This document shows positions 51,640 through 59,423 of a DNA stretch of 64,000 bases, piece by piece. The stretch lies in assembly GCA_021849425.1 (NCBI GenBank), contig JAJZSY010000003.1:124001-188000 (forward strand), written 5' to 3'. A program made the translations under genes and the position numbers. Below the pieces are notes generated by a model. It did no database searches, was not told the origin of the DNA, and was given only the letters and a program-made list of their open reading frames with translations. Within the stretch, counting starts at the first letter, position 1. Each line of letters starts with the position of its first letter. This DNA comes from Pseudomonadota bacterium (GTDB taxonomy: Bacteria; Pseudomonadota; Alphaproteobacteria; Acetobacterales; Acetobacteraceae).

Positions 51640-52192
51640 GGGAATGCCCGGCTATCTGATGGGCCAGGAATTTGACCACGTTCGGGCTATCCCAGACCAC
51701 AGCGCCGGTCTCCCGCCCGATCTGCCTACCGTTCGGGTCGATCAGGAAACTGGTCGGAACGCCTTCCAGGTTGAGCACCTGCATCGCGCTGCCGCTGGGA
51801 TCGAGAAAAATGCCGAGATGCTTGACCTTGATCTCGGCATAGAATTTCCTGACCGCTTCCAGTCCACCGGAATCGATCGAGACCGGCACCACTTCGAGAT
51901 GCGGACCGCCAAGCTTCGCCTGCAACCGATCCAAGGTCGGCATTTCCTTGCGGCAGGGGATGCACCAGGTCGCCCAGATGTTGAGCAGCACGAATTTGCC
52001 GTGGAAATCGGCGAGCGTGAGGGGGTGACCGGATGCGTCGGAGAAGTTGAAGGCCGGCAACGGCTTCGGTGTGGTGATATAGAGCGGTGGGGCGTTCGGG
52101 ATGGCGGCTGCGCCGGATCGCGGCAGGCCAAGCGCCGCGCCGGAAGCGGCCATGGCGAAAAAATTGCGTCGCGAGACTGCTGACATCGTCAT
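51632..52192 (-). CDS. TlpA-family thiol-disulfide oxidoreductase
   Basis: 186 residues. Tat-like signal (SRRNFFAMAASGAALG), then the TlpA/ResA fold with complete active site W-C77-I-P-C80 and the cis-Pro region EGVPTSFLIDPNG. Reduces periplasmic disulfides; its likely electron donor is the ScsB-like protein of the same cluster. Overlaps the SCO1 gene by 4 nt. Confidence 0.9.
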   Translation of the reverse strand: MTMSAVSRRNFFAMAASGAALGLPRSGAAAIPNAPPLYITTPKPLPAFNFSDASGHPLTLADFHGKFVLLNIWATWCIPCRKEMPTLDRLQAKLGGPHLEVVPVSIDSGGLEAVRKFYAEIKVKHLGIFLDPSGSAMQVLNLEGVPTSFLIDPNGRQIGRETGAVVWDSPNVVKFLAHQIAGHSHE

Positions 52193-52911
52193 TGTGCGAC
52201 CGAATTTTTCATGACGCGGACGAGTTGCGGCACGGTGATGGACACCGGGAACAGATTCTCGAACTTTCCGTTCGGTGCCATCAAATAAATGAAGGTTGAA
52301 TGACTGATCAGGCTCTGGCCGGAGGCTTCGTGATCGGTCGTGTTGAAATAGGCATCGTATTCCTTGGCGACCTTGGCGATCTCTGGTACCGGCCCGGTGA
52401 GACCGATGATCTTGTCGCTGAACTTGAGCAGATAGGTCTTCAGCACGACCGGCGTATCATGGGCTGGATCGACGGTGATGAAGACAGGGGCGACATGTTT
52501 GGCGAGCGGCCCGAGCGCGTTCATCGTGATCGCCATTTTTTCGAGTGTCAGAGGGCAGTCGTCCGGGCAGCGCGAGTAACCAAAATAGACCAGCATCCAG
52601 CGCCCGCGAAAACTTGCCGGTGTCATCGTCTGGCCGAACTGGTTGGTCAGGGCGAACGGGCCACCGATCGGCGCGCCGGGAGGGATCGCCGAGTCGGTGG
52701 TGGTTGCCAGCCGGCCATGCGGCCTGCTCCAGCCGAGCAGATGCGCCAGAGTCTCGAGCGTATTGTGTTCCGTCACCCCGATAATGCCGGGATCGATGGC
52801 GATGGCGGTCAATGCCGCACCGAGGCCAATCGCCCCGCCGATCGCAATCCGCCGCCCGATCCGATGACTACTCCGAGGCTGATAACCTGAATGTTCGCTC
52901 CGGTCGGTCAT
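52189..52911 (-). CDS. SCO1/SenC family copper chaperone
   Basis: 240 residues. Membrane-anchor segment at about 18-40, then the SCO fold with C115-x3-C119 (YSRCPDDCP) and the third copper ligand H204 (LISHSTF). SCO proteins deliver copper to the CuA site of cytochrome oxidase or act as thiol-disulfide proteins in copper stress; the operon context favours the second. Overlaps the methyltransferase gene by 4 nt. Confidence 0.92.
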   Translation of the reverse strand: MTDRSEHSGYQPRSSHRIGRRIAIGGAIGLGAALTAIAIDPGIIGVTEHNTLETLAHLLGWSRPHGRLATTTDSAIPPGAPIGGPFALTNQFGQTMTPASFRGRWMLVYFGYSRCPDDCPLTLEKMAITMNALGPLAKHVAPVFITVDPAHDTPVVLKTYLLKFSDKIIGLTGPVPEIAKVAKEYDAYFNTTDHEASGQSLISHSTFIYLMAPNGKFENLFPVSITVPQLVRVMKNSVAQ

Positions 52912-53522
52912 ACGGGATGGGCCTTGCCTTCATAGAGATAATTATGCGTCCGCGGACCCGGCATCCGGTCATGCGACAGGCGCTCGATGTGAAACCCGGC
53001 GTCGATGATCAGCGCATCGATCCGGCGGTTGATATGGCATCCGCCGGCGATCAGTCCCCAGGGGCGATCGAGCCGGTCCTGCCAGCGCGCAATGCCGGGT
53101 TCCGGCGCGCGGCCATGCTCGATGAACAGAAGCGTGCCGCCAGGTTTGAGCACCCGCCGCGCCTCGCGCAGCGCCTGCACCGCATCGGGAATGGTGCAGA
53201 GCGTCCATGTGGTGACGACCGTGTCGATGCTCCCGGTGTCGATCGGCAAAGTCTCCGCCGAAGCCTCGATCAGTTCGACTGGCACGGTGGCACTCGTGAC
53301 GCGATCCCGCGCCATGCCCAACAAGGCGGACGATGGTTCGATCCCGGTCACCGAGGTCACGCCGGCCCCGTAGAGCGGCAGGTTAAGGCCGGAGCCGACG
53401 CCGAATTCCAGAACCCGCCCCCGCGCCGCGCCGATGGCACGCTGGCGGAATGGCACCAGCGCCTCCTGGCGCATCACAAAATTCAGAACATGGGGAAGAA
53501 TCCTGCGGTCATAGAAATTCAT
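52908..53522 (-). CDS. Class I SAM-dependent methyltransferase
   Basis: 204 residues. SAM motif I VLEFGVGSGLNLPLY, acidic end of strand 2 VTGIEPSSALL, motif with TWTLCTIPDAVQALREARRVLKPGGTLLFIEHGRA, and a C-terminal HINRRIDALIIDAGF. Such proteins are often labelled phosphatidylethanolamine N-methyltransferase-like; here the substrate is unknown. It is embedded between SCO1 and ScsB with 4-nt overlaps on both sides, so it is a true member of the copper/redox operon. Five Cys are not conserved; no As(III) methyltransferase Cys motif is seen. Confidence 0.85.
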   Translation of the reverse strand: MNFYDRRILPHVLNFVMRQEALVPFRQRAIGAARGRVLEFGVGSGLNLPLYGAGVTSVTGIEPSSALLGMARDRVTSATVPVELIEASAETLPIDTGSIDTVVTTWTLCTIPDAVQALREARRVLKPGGTLLFIEHGRAPEPGIARWQDRLDRPWGLIAGGCHINRRIDALIIDAGFHIERLSHDRMPGPRTHNYLYEGKAHPV

Positions 53523-55672
53523 CGTGCGGCCTCCGCACGGGGTGGTGGTCCGGCCGCGCGCCGGAAAGCCTGCATGACGACGCCCGGTGTCAGCAGAGAC
53601 GGCAGCATGATGCCGGATGGTGCGCCGGGGCCATAGACCACGTCGAGCGGCACGCCGTAGCGCCCGAAACTGCGCAGATAGGCGGTGATCGGCGCACTGG
53701 GACGGGTCCAGTCGGCGCGCATCGCGACCACGCCCGGTGCGCGCAACTGCCGCGCCACCGGGTTGCGGTCCAACACCGTGAGCGCATTGACTTTGCAGAT
53801 CAAGCACCACGCGGCGGTGACATCGACGAAGACAAGCTTCTTTCTGTTGACCAGACTGACGATACGCGCCGGACCGAAAGGCTGCCAGATCGTGTTGTCG
53901 GCGTGTTGTCTGGTGGGTTCCAGGCTGGCCGGGGTGACCGACGGTTCGATAACGGCAAGGGCGACGGCAGCAATGATCGCGAACGCCGCTATGCGGCGCA
54001 GTTGCCTCCGGCCACTCCCGAGACGATGACGCCAGAACAGCAGCGCAAGCATGACGAGAATTGTAGCGCCGATGACGAGTGCGGCCATGGGTGAGACGAC
54101 GGCTTCGATGATCCAGACCAGCCAGATCGCCGTGCCCAGCAGGGCAAAACCGAGAAGAACGCGGAGCACAACCATCCAACGCCCGGGCTTTGGCATCCAG
54201 CGCACCAGGCCGGGGAAAGCCGCGACCAGCAGGTAGGGCAGCGCCATGCCGATCCCGAGGGCTGCGAAAATGCCCAGAATGACCAGTGGCGCGCGAGCGA
54301 GCGCGAAACCGACCGCGACGCCGATAAAAGGTGCGGTGCAGGATGTGGCAAGAAGCGTCGCAAAGACGCCGGTCAGAAACGCTGCGGTTCTGGCACTGGC
54401 TTCGCTGCCCATGGTCTCGGTTCGTGCCGCAAGCCCGGGGAGCGGGATCGGCAGCCACTCCCACAGGCTTGCGGCGAACAGCGTGGTGATCGCCGCCATC
54501 GCGCCGAGAAACCAGGGTTGCTGGAACTGGATGCCCCAGCCGATTGTGGCACCCACCGCCTTCAACACGATGATAATGAAGGCGAGAGCCGCGTAGGAAA
54601 CAATGATCCCCAGCGCGGTTGCCAGTAGTGTGATCCGTAAATCCCGCCGCGCGCCGCCCGATGCTCCGGCGAAGCTCATGAGTTTGAGCGACAGGACCGG
54701 GAGCGTGCAAGGCATCACGTTCAGGATCAGACCGCCGAGCAGCGCGATCGCGAGGATCAGCATGATGCTCACACCGGTGCCATGTGCGGGCACGGGGCCG
54801 AACACCGGGGTTGCCGAAAACGCCGCCGCACCCAATCCGTTTTCCAGCGTGAATCGCAGTTTTCTTCCGGCGATGGCGGCCGCTTTTTCGCCCTTGAGGG
54901 TCACACTCAGCACGCTGCGCCGATGTCCGGTATCGAGCCAGATTTTTGGGGCACCCGGCGTTGCGGTCGAAAAATGGTTCTGGATGAACAGATCGGGGCG
55001 CGACAGGCGGGCGCCATGCGCATCGACAACAAGGGACAATATCGTCGTATTCTTGTGTCCAGGCGATTTGGACACCACCACTTGCAACAGGCTCAGCCCT
55101 GCTTGAGCCAGCGTGCCCGGCACGCGTGTCCAGGCCTTGGCGATCAGGGGCGCTTGCGGTCCGGGGCTCGCGAGGCCCGCAGGCAGGGGAAGCACAAGCT
55201 TGGCGGTGTAGGGGATGCAGATCGTCTTGCACGCCGAATAATGCACGAGCGCGTGCAGAACCATCGGCGCGCCGGGGTGTTTCGGCACGATCGATAGCGG
55301 CAGGACAACGCCGTGCTCGTAGCCCTGGGTAACCAGGCCATAGAGCAGATAGCGGTGCGGTGCAGGCCAGTACATTTTGGTCGATTTGACGTTGGTCGAT
55401 CCCGCCCAGTCGATCGAGGGCGGAATGCCCGCGGCACCCGGATTGCGCCAATAGGCGTGCCAGCCACGCTCGAGCCTGATCTGCAAACCTGCGTCGATCT
55501 GCGGTGCGTTGCCCACAGCCTCGGTCGCGGTGATCAACCGCGCCGCCGCGTGCCGGTTGCCGACCCATTGGGTGCTTGCGGCTAAAGCAGATGTTATCGA
55601 AAACACCCCCAGCATGAATGTCAGGATGAGTATCAGAATGGCGGCAAGACGCGGCTGCGACCGGATGATCAT
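53519..55672 (-). CDS. ScsB/DsbD-like transmembrane thiol reductase
   Basis: 717 residues. Exported N-terminal domain with a Cys pair (YSACKTICIPY), an eight-TM DsbD core with the two redox Cys motifs NVMPCTLPVLSLK and LATSCTAPFIG, and a C-terminal periplasmic thioredoxin domain with AAWCLICK. This order is that of ScsB (suppressor of copper sensitivity), which takes electrons from cytosolic thioredoxin and passes them to periplasmic partners. ATG 55672 overlaps the upstream stop by 4 nt. Confidence 0.9.
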   Translation of the reverse strand: MIIRSQPRLAAILILILTFMLGVFSITSALAASTQWVGNRHAAARLITATEAVGNAPQIDAGLQIRLERGWHAYWRNPGAAGIPPSIDWAGSTNVKSTKMYWPAPHRYLLYGLVTQGYEHGVVLPLSIVPKHPGAPMVLHALVHYSACKTICIPYTAKLVLPLPAGLASPGPQAPLIAKAWTRVPGTLAQAGLSLLQVVVSKSPGHKNTTILSLVVDAHGARLSRPDLFIQNHFSTATPGAPKIWLDTGHRRSVLSVTLKGEKAAAIAGRKLRFTLENGLGAAAFSATPVFGPVPAHGTGVSIMLILAIALLGGLILNVMPCTLPVLSLKLMSFAGASGGARRDLRITLLATALGIIVSYAALAFIIIVLKAVGATIGWGIQFQQPWFLGAMAAITTLFAASLWEWLPIPLPGLAARTETMGSEASARTAAFLTGVFATLLATSCTAPFIGVAVGFALARAPLVILGIFAALGIGMALPYLLVAAFPGLVRWMPKPGRWMVVLRVLLGFALLGTAIWLVWIIEAVVSPMAALVIGATILVMLALLFWRHRLGSGRRQLRRIAAFAIIAAVALAVIEPSVTPASLEPTRQHADNTIWQPFGPARIVSLVNRKKLVFVDVTAAWCLICKVNALTVLDRNPVARQLRAPGVVAMRADWTRPSAPITAYLRSFGRYGVPLDVVYGPGAPSGIMLPSLLTPGVVMQAFRRAAGPPPRAEAAR

Positions 55673-56175
55673 CGGCAGGTCTCGACGGACAATGCGCAAG
55701 GGCGGCGATACGCGAACCAAAGCGCCACTCCCGGCACGACGACCCATTGCAGGAAAGGCGATAGACCGGTGCCGAGCACCGGCAGAACCGGCATCGCCGG
55801 GCTATAGGCCCACGCGCCGCGCACCACGACGTTGAGCCACTCGCTGAACATTGTATAGGCGACACCGCTCGTGAGCGTGACGAGAACGGCACGCCCGCCA
55901 TTTGCAAACGGCCATTGCCGCCCGGCCGCAATGATCCCGAACAGCATCGTGACGGAGCCGATCAGCAGATCGCCGATCCAGCAATGCAGCACGGCAAAAG
56001 CAAGATAGGCGAAGCGTGCCGTCCGCCAGATCGTGTAAAACGGCAGTTGCATCGTTTCCCAGACAAGATTGCCGATCGCCATGGTGACGAAATACCGGCG
56101 CAGCACGGTGCGGCCAGCCACGGTGGTCAACTGCGTTGGCAGCCCTAACATCGCGAGACGGCAATTGATGCGCAT
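55669..56175 (-). CDS. Unnamed integral membrane protein
   Basis: 168 residues with four hydrophobic segments. Motifs NLVWETMQLPFYTIW, VLHCWIGDLLIGSVT and VAYTMFSEWLNVVVRGAWAYSPAMPVLPVLGTGLSPFLQW recur in unnamed proteins of proteobacteria, but I know no function. The W-E-x-x-Q and Y-x-x-F-S-E-W residues within membranes are polar and could form a site. It is translationally coupled to the ScsB-like gene, so a role in the same redox route is possible. Confidence 0.65.
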   Translation of the reverse strand: MRINCRLAMLGLPTQLTTVAGRTVLRRYFVTMAIGNLVWETMQLPFYTIWRTARFAYLAFAVLHCWIGDLLIGSVTMLFGIIAAGRQWPFANGGRAVLVTLTSGVAYTMFSEWLNVVVRGAWAYSPAMPVLPVLGTGLSPFLQWVVVPGVALWFAYRRPCALSVETCR

Positions 56176-56241
56176 GTCGTTTGTCCAGAAGGTAGACGGC
56201 CCGGTGACGCGGAGAGCAGCGCGTCACCGGACGCCGATCCG

Positions 56242-56568
56242 TTACGACTTTTTCGGTACCGCTTTGCCCATCATGGTGCCGTGATGAGCGCCCACTGCGC
56301 CATGACCCATGTTGTCGGCCATCTTGTTCATCACGCGGGTGCAGGCGTTCATCATCGCCATCATGCCCATCATGCCATCCATACCACCGCCCGCCATGCC
56401 GGCACCGGTCTTGCCCTTACCGGTCATCTTGCCTCCCGACATCATACCGCCGCTATTCGTGGTTTTGGTCTGTGGCGCGGGTGTGGTCGCGGCATTGGCG
56501 ATCATCGGCGCGGCGAAGACCGCGACGGACATTGTGGCCGCGATGAGTGAAGTTTTGATGTTCATCAT
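56242..56568 (-). CDS. Methionine/glycine-rich periplasmic protein
   Basis: 108 residues from ATG 56568 (56565 also possible). Signal peptide ending IANAA (about residue 27); mature part with GGMMSGGKMTGKGKTGAGMAGGG, DGMMGMMAMMNACTRVM and GHGAVGAHHGTMMG. One Cys, a His pair and about 20 Met. Likely a copper sponge in the periplasm (inference from composition and context). AAGGAAA lies upstream of the start. Confidence 0.7.
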   Translation of the reverse strand: MMNIKTSLIAATMSVAVFAAPMIANAATTPAPQTKTTNSGGMMSGGKMTGKGKTGAGMAGGGMDGMMGMMAMMNACTRVMNKMADNMGHGAVGAHHGTMMGKAVPKKS

Positions 56569-56603
56569 ATCGGATTTCCTTGTGTGATTGACGAGCAAAA
56601 TGC

Positions 56604-57056
56604 TCAGTTGACGGTTGCGAACACGACCGGTTTCGGGGTGCCGACCAGATAGACCGCGATCGGCTCGGCTTTCATGCCTGCCATCGCCGGCATTCCCGGC
56701 AGACCGACCGGCATTCCCGGAATCGCCAGCCCTTTGGCCGAGGACGGTTCGGCCAGGAATTTCTTGATGAGCGGCGCCGGAATGTGGCCTTCGAAGACAT
56801 GGCCATCGAGCTTGGTCAGGTGGCAGCCGACCAGCGACTGAGGAATGCCGGCTTTCAAAGTGACTTGTTCGAGATTGGGTGTTGGAATAACCGTCACCTT
56901 GAAGCCGTTCTTGTCGAGATATTTGGCATAGGCTTCGCAACACGAGCAGGACGGATCTTTGTAGAGCGTTGCCTTAATCGGCGCGGCGGCGAGCGCCGAG
57001 ACCGGCGCCAAGGCGGCCAAGGCTACGGTGGCATTGAGCAGGGTGCGTCGGTTCAT
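56604..57056 (-). CDS. DUF411 metal-binding protein
   Basis: 150 residues. Signal peptide ending ALAAA, then the DUF411 hallmark KDPSCSCCEAYAKYLDKNGF (C37, C39, C40) and IPQSLVGCHLTKLDGHVFEGHIPAPLIKKFL (C78-H79). Such proteins are common partners of copper oxidases in resistance operons and are thought to bind copper in the periplasm. AAGGAAA precedes ATG 57056. 29 bp after the multicopper oxidase gene. Confidence 0.9.
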   Translation of the reverse strand: MNRRTLLNATVALAALAPVSALAAAPIKATLYKDPSCSCCEAYAKYLDKNGFKVTVIPTPNLEQVTLKAGIPQSLVGCHLTKLDGHVFEGHIPAPLIKKFLAEPSSAKGLAIPGMPVGLPGMPAMAGMKAEPIAVYLVGTPKPVVFATVN

Positions 57057-57085
57057 CGGTTTGATTTCCTTGATCGGTTTAAGGG

Positions 57086-58501
57086 TCATGCCACGCGGAT
57101 CACCGTCATCAGGCCGTTCGCCTGGTGCTCGATGACGTGACAATGGAACATCCAGTCGCCCGGATTGGTGGCGACGAAGGCGATTTCGACCGTATCCTTC
57201 GGGCGCAGGATCACGGTGTCGCGCAGGTGCGGATATCGCTCTTTCACACCGTTGCGCGACAGCACCGAGAAACTGTAGCCGTGCAGATGCATCGGGTGCC
57301 AGAACGCGGTGTGGTTCACCAACGTCAGCAGCGCGGTCCGGCCGAGCGGAATCGTGAAGATCGGCGCCATGCCGTCACTCGTCCGGCTGCCGTCCTTGAT
57401 GCCCCAGATAGGAGCGGGCTTGCCATCGGCCGTCATGCCCATGCCGCCCATCATGCCGCCAACGATGTCCAGATGGTGGCGGACCGGGTTGCCGAGATCG
57501 GGCTTGGGCACTGGATTTGGCGGCAGGATGATCGGCTGTGCCGGCAAGGAGCGCCGGCGCGGTTGCTGCTTCGTGTAAGCCAGCGTCACCAGCCGATAGG
57601 TCGCATGCCGGCCGTAGAAATCGTCGATGACGGGATAATCGCGGCCGGGCTCGCCGGTCGTGTCGAGTTGCAGGTCAACGCGCTGGGCCGGTGCGATAAT
57701 CACCTGTCCGTTCGCGGGTACGAACGGGTGGCACGGCTGGCCGTCGAGCGCGATCACCGTGACCCGATGCCCCGTGAACCGCAGCGCCATGAACCGGGCG
57801 AGGCAGGCATTGACCATTCGGATGCGGAGCCGTTCCCCGGCGCGCAGCTTGATCGGTTCGGGGACGACGCCGTTGATGGTGACGACACTGCCGATCCGCC
57901 CGCTCATCGCCGCTTCCATCGGCGTATCGAAGCCGGGCACGAACTGATCGTTCGGCTCGAACGCCCAATCCTGGAGAACCCAGAGCAATTCGCGGTCGAA
58001 CGGCGGCGGTTCCGGCTCTTTGACGATCAACGCCCCCGCCATACCGCGACCCATCTGGTGCGCCGTGTGTTCGTGCGGGTGATACCAGAAGGTGCCGGCA
58101 TCAGGTGGAGTAAACGCGTAGTGGAAATCGGCGCCCGGCCGGATCGGCTTCTGGGTCAGGAACGGCACGCCGTCCATATCGTTCGGCAGCCTTATGCCGT
58201 GCCAGTGAACCGTGGTGCCCTGGTCGAGGCCGTTGGTCACTGTGGATTGGAATGGGACGGCCTGGTGCATCGTGACCACCGGGCCGGACACCGTTCCGTT
58301 ATAGGCGAGAACGTCGGTTTTTGGGCGATTTGCACCCAGGATCGCGGCCTTGGCAGGAGCTGGCCGCAGATCGGCGGTGATGGCACGGCTGGTTGCCGCC
58401 TCGGCAGGCGCCGCCCAGGGTAGCACGGCAGCCGAGGCGGCAGCGCCGCCCAGCTTCAGCAGACTCCGTCGTCGCACGACGGACGGATATTCGATCGTCA
58501 T
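57086..58501 (-). CDS. Multicopper oxidase (CueO/CopA/CumA type)
   Basis: 471 residues. Tat signal RRRSLLKLGGAAA; copper motifs HWHG (99-102), HPHEH (141-145), HPMHLHG (402-408) and HCHVIEH (453-459) with an axial Met shortly after, so the type 1, 2 and 3 sites are complete. Oxidises Cu(I) to the less toxic Cu(II) in the periplasm using oxygen. A short Met patch (GGMMGGMGM, about residues 355-365) may bind substrate copper. GAGGGA precedes ATG 58501. Confidence 0.94.
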   Translation of the reverse strand: MTIEYPSVVRRRSLLKLGGAAASAAVLPWAAPAEAATSRAITADLRPAPAKAAILGANRPKTDVLAYNGTVSGPVVTMHQAVPFQSTVTNGLDQGTTVHWHGIRLPNDMDGVPFLTQKPIRPGADFHYAFTPPDAGTFWYHPHEHTAHQMGRGMAGALIVKEPEPPPFDRELLWVLQDWAFEPNDQFVPGFDTPMEAAMSGRIGSVVTINGVVPEPIKLRAGERLRIRMVNACLARFMALRFTGHRVTVIALDGQPCHPFVPANGQVIIAPAQRVDLQLDTTGEPGRDYPVIDDFYGRHATYRLVTLAYTKQQPRRRSLPAQPIILPPNPVPKPDLGNPVRHHLDIVGGMMGGMGMTADGKPAPIWGIKDGSRTSDGMAPIFTIPLGRTALLTLVNHTAFWHPMHLHGYSFSVLSRNGVKERYPHLRDTVILRPKDTVEIAFVATNPGDWMFHCHVIEHQANGLMTVIRVA

Positions 58502-58623
58502 AAAATCTGATCCCTCGCAAACCGTGAATGGCGCCCCGAAAGGCATGAATCACGATCAGGATGGGCGCATCCGCGCCCGGACAAAGCGGCTTGTTCCGCC
58601 TGTCCGGGAAAACCGGGCGGCGG

Positions 58624-58980
58624 TTAGCTCAGCGCGAGGGATCGAGGTGGCGGCGCATCCGGCACGGGACGCAGACCGAGATGGGATGACGCGACTGACG
58701 GATGATACGCAGCCGCAGTGGCGATGAACGCCACAGTGTCTGCTCCGATCATTGGCAATGCAACGGCACTGGTGCAGGCCGGGGCGATGCAGCGCGCGCC
58801 CATGGGACGATGGTGCGACTGGCCCGGATTGTGATGTCCCGCGCAACCATGACCAACGCAGACAGGTGCCATCGCGACCGCCTGTGTCATCGGCATCGGC
58901 ATCACGCGCGCGAAACCCGGCACGCTGGTGGAGAGCACGAGAGCAAGGGCGATCAGGAAACGTGTCATGGTTCGGAACAC
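58624..58980 (-). CDS. Small exported Cys/His-rich protein
   Basis: 118 residues. Signal peptide (TRFLIALALVLSTSVPGFA); mature part APVCVGHGCAGHHNPGQSHHRPMGARCIAPACTSA with four Cys and several His in 35 residues, a plausible metal site. No named family recognised. ATG 58980 or 58968. Upstream of the multicopper oxidase gene (122 bp) in the same direction. Confidence 0.6.
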   Translation of the reverse strand: MFRTMTRFLIALALVLSTSVPGFARVMPMPMTQAVAMAPVCVGHGCAGHHNPGQSHHRPMGARCIAPACTSAVALPMIGADTVAFIATAAAYHPSVASSHLGLRPVPDAPPPRSLALS

Positions 58981-59066
58981 GGATTATGCATATGTCACGC
59001 TTGGCAGTCTGGCAAGAGGCACAACTTGGCGTCGCGACCGGCAGGTCGAACCACGGCACCTCACGA

Positions 59067-59423
59067 TCATAGGAAATCGGTCAAATTTGCGTGCTCGACC
59101 ATCAAGGTGCCGGCGAGAAGGATCACGCCGAGCACAAGGATCGGCGGGGTCACCGCATAAGTCATCACTGAAACACGAGATTGGCTGCGCGTGGCGAGTT
59201 GTTGCATCTCGCGCCCCCAGGCGACCGCCCCGAGACCGAGCATCACAATCGATCCCCACAACCACCAGCGCTCGTAGGGGCCGACCAGCACTTGCAGGTG
59301 CAGCGTCCAGACGCCGGCAAGACCGGTTCCGGCCAGCACGATCGGTAACGCACAGCATGCCGCACAGCCGAATGACGAGATCAGGCCCGTGAGGCTCAGC
59401 GTCGGGGACCATCGGCTCTTCAT
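59067..59423 (-). CDS. MerT-like inner-membrane mercury transport protein
   Basis: 118 residues with three hydrophobic segments. First helix carries C20 and C23-C24 (SFGCAACCALPIVLAGTGLAGVWTL), the vicinal pair that takes Hg(II) from the periplasm in MerT. The region LHLQVLVGPYERWWLWGSIVMLGLG matches the MerT loop LTVLEPYRP in form. The cytosolic Cys pair of Tn501 MerT is missing, so transfer onwards would differ. Overlaps the APC permease gene by 4 nt. Confidence 0.75.
   Translation of the reverse strand: MKSRWSPTLSLTGLISSFGCAACCALPIVLAGTGLAGVWTLHLQVLVGPYERWWLWGSIVMLGLGAVAWGREMQQLATRSQSRVSVMTYAVTPPILVLGVILLAGTLMVEHANLTDFL

Noticed and set aside
52908-55931. A continuous 1007-codon open frame on the minus strand
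   Set aside because: Only the 3' part (52908-53522) encodes a protein with family motifs. The rest runs in a different frame through the ScsB-like gene and is low-complexity, Arg-rich reading without motifs.
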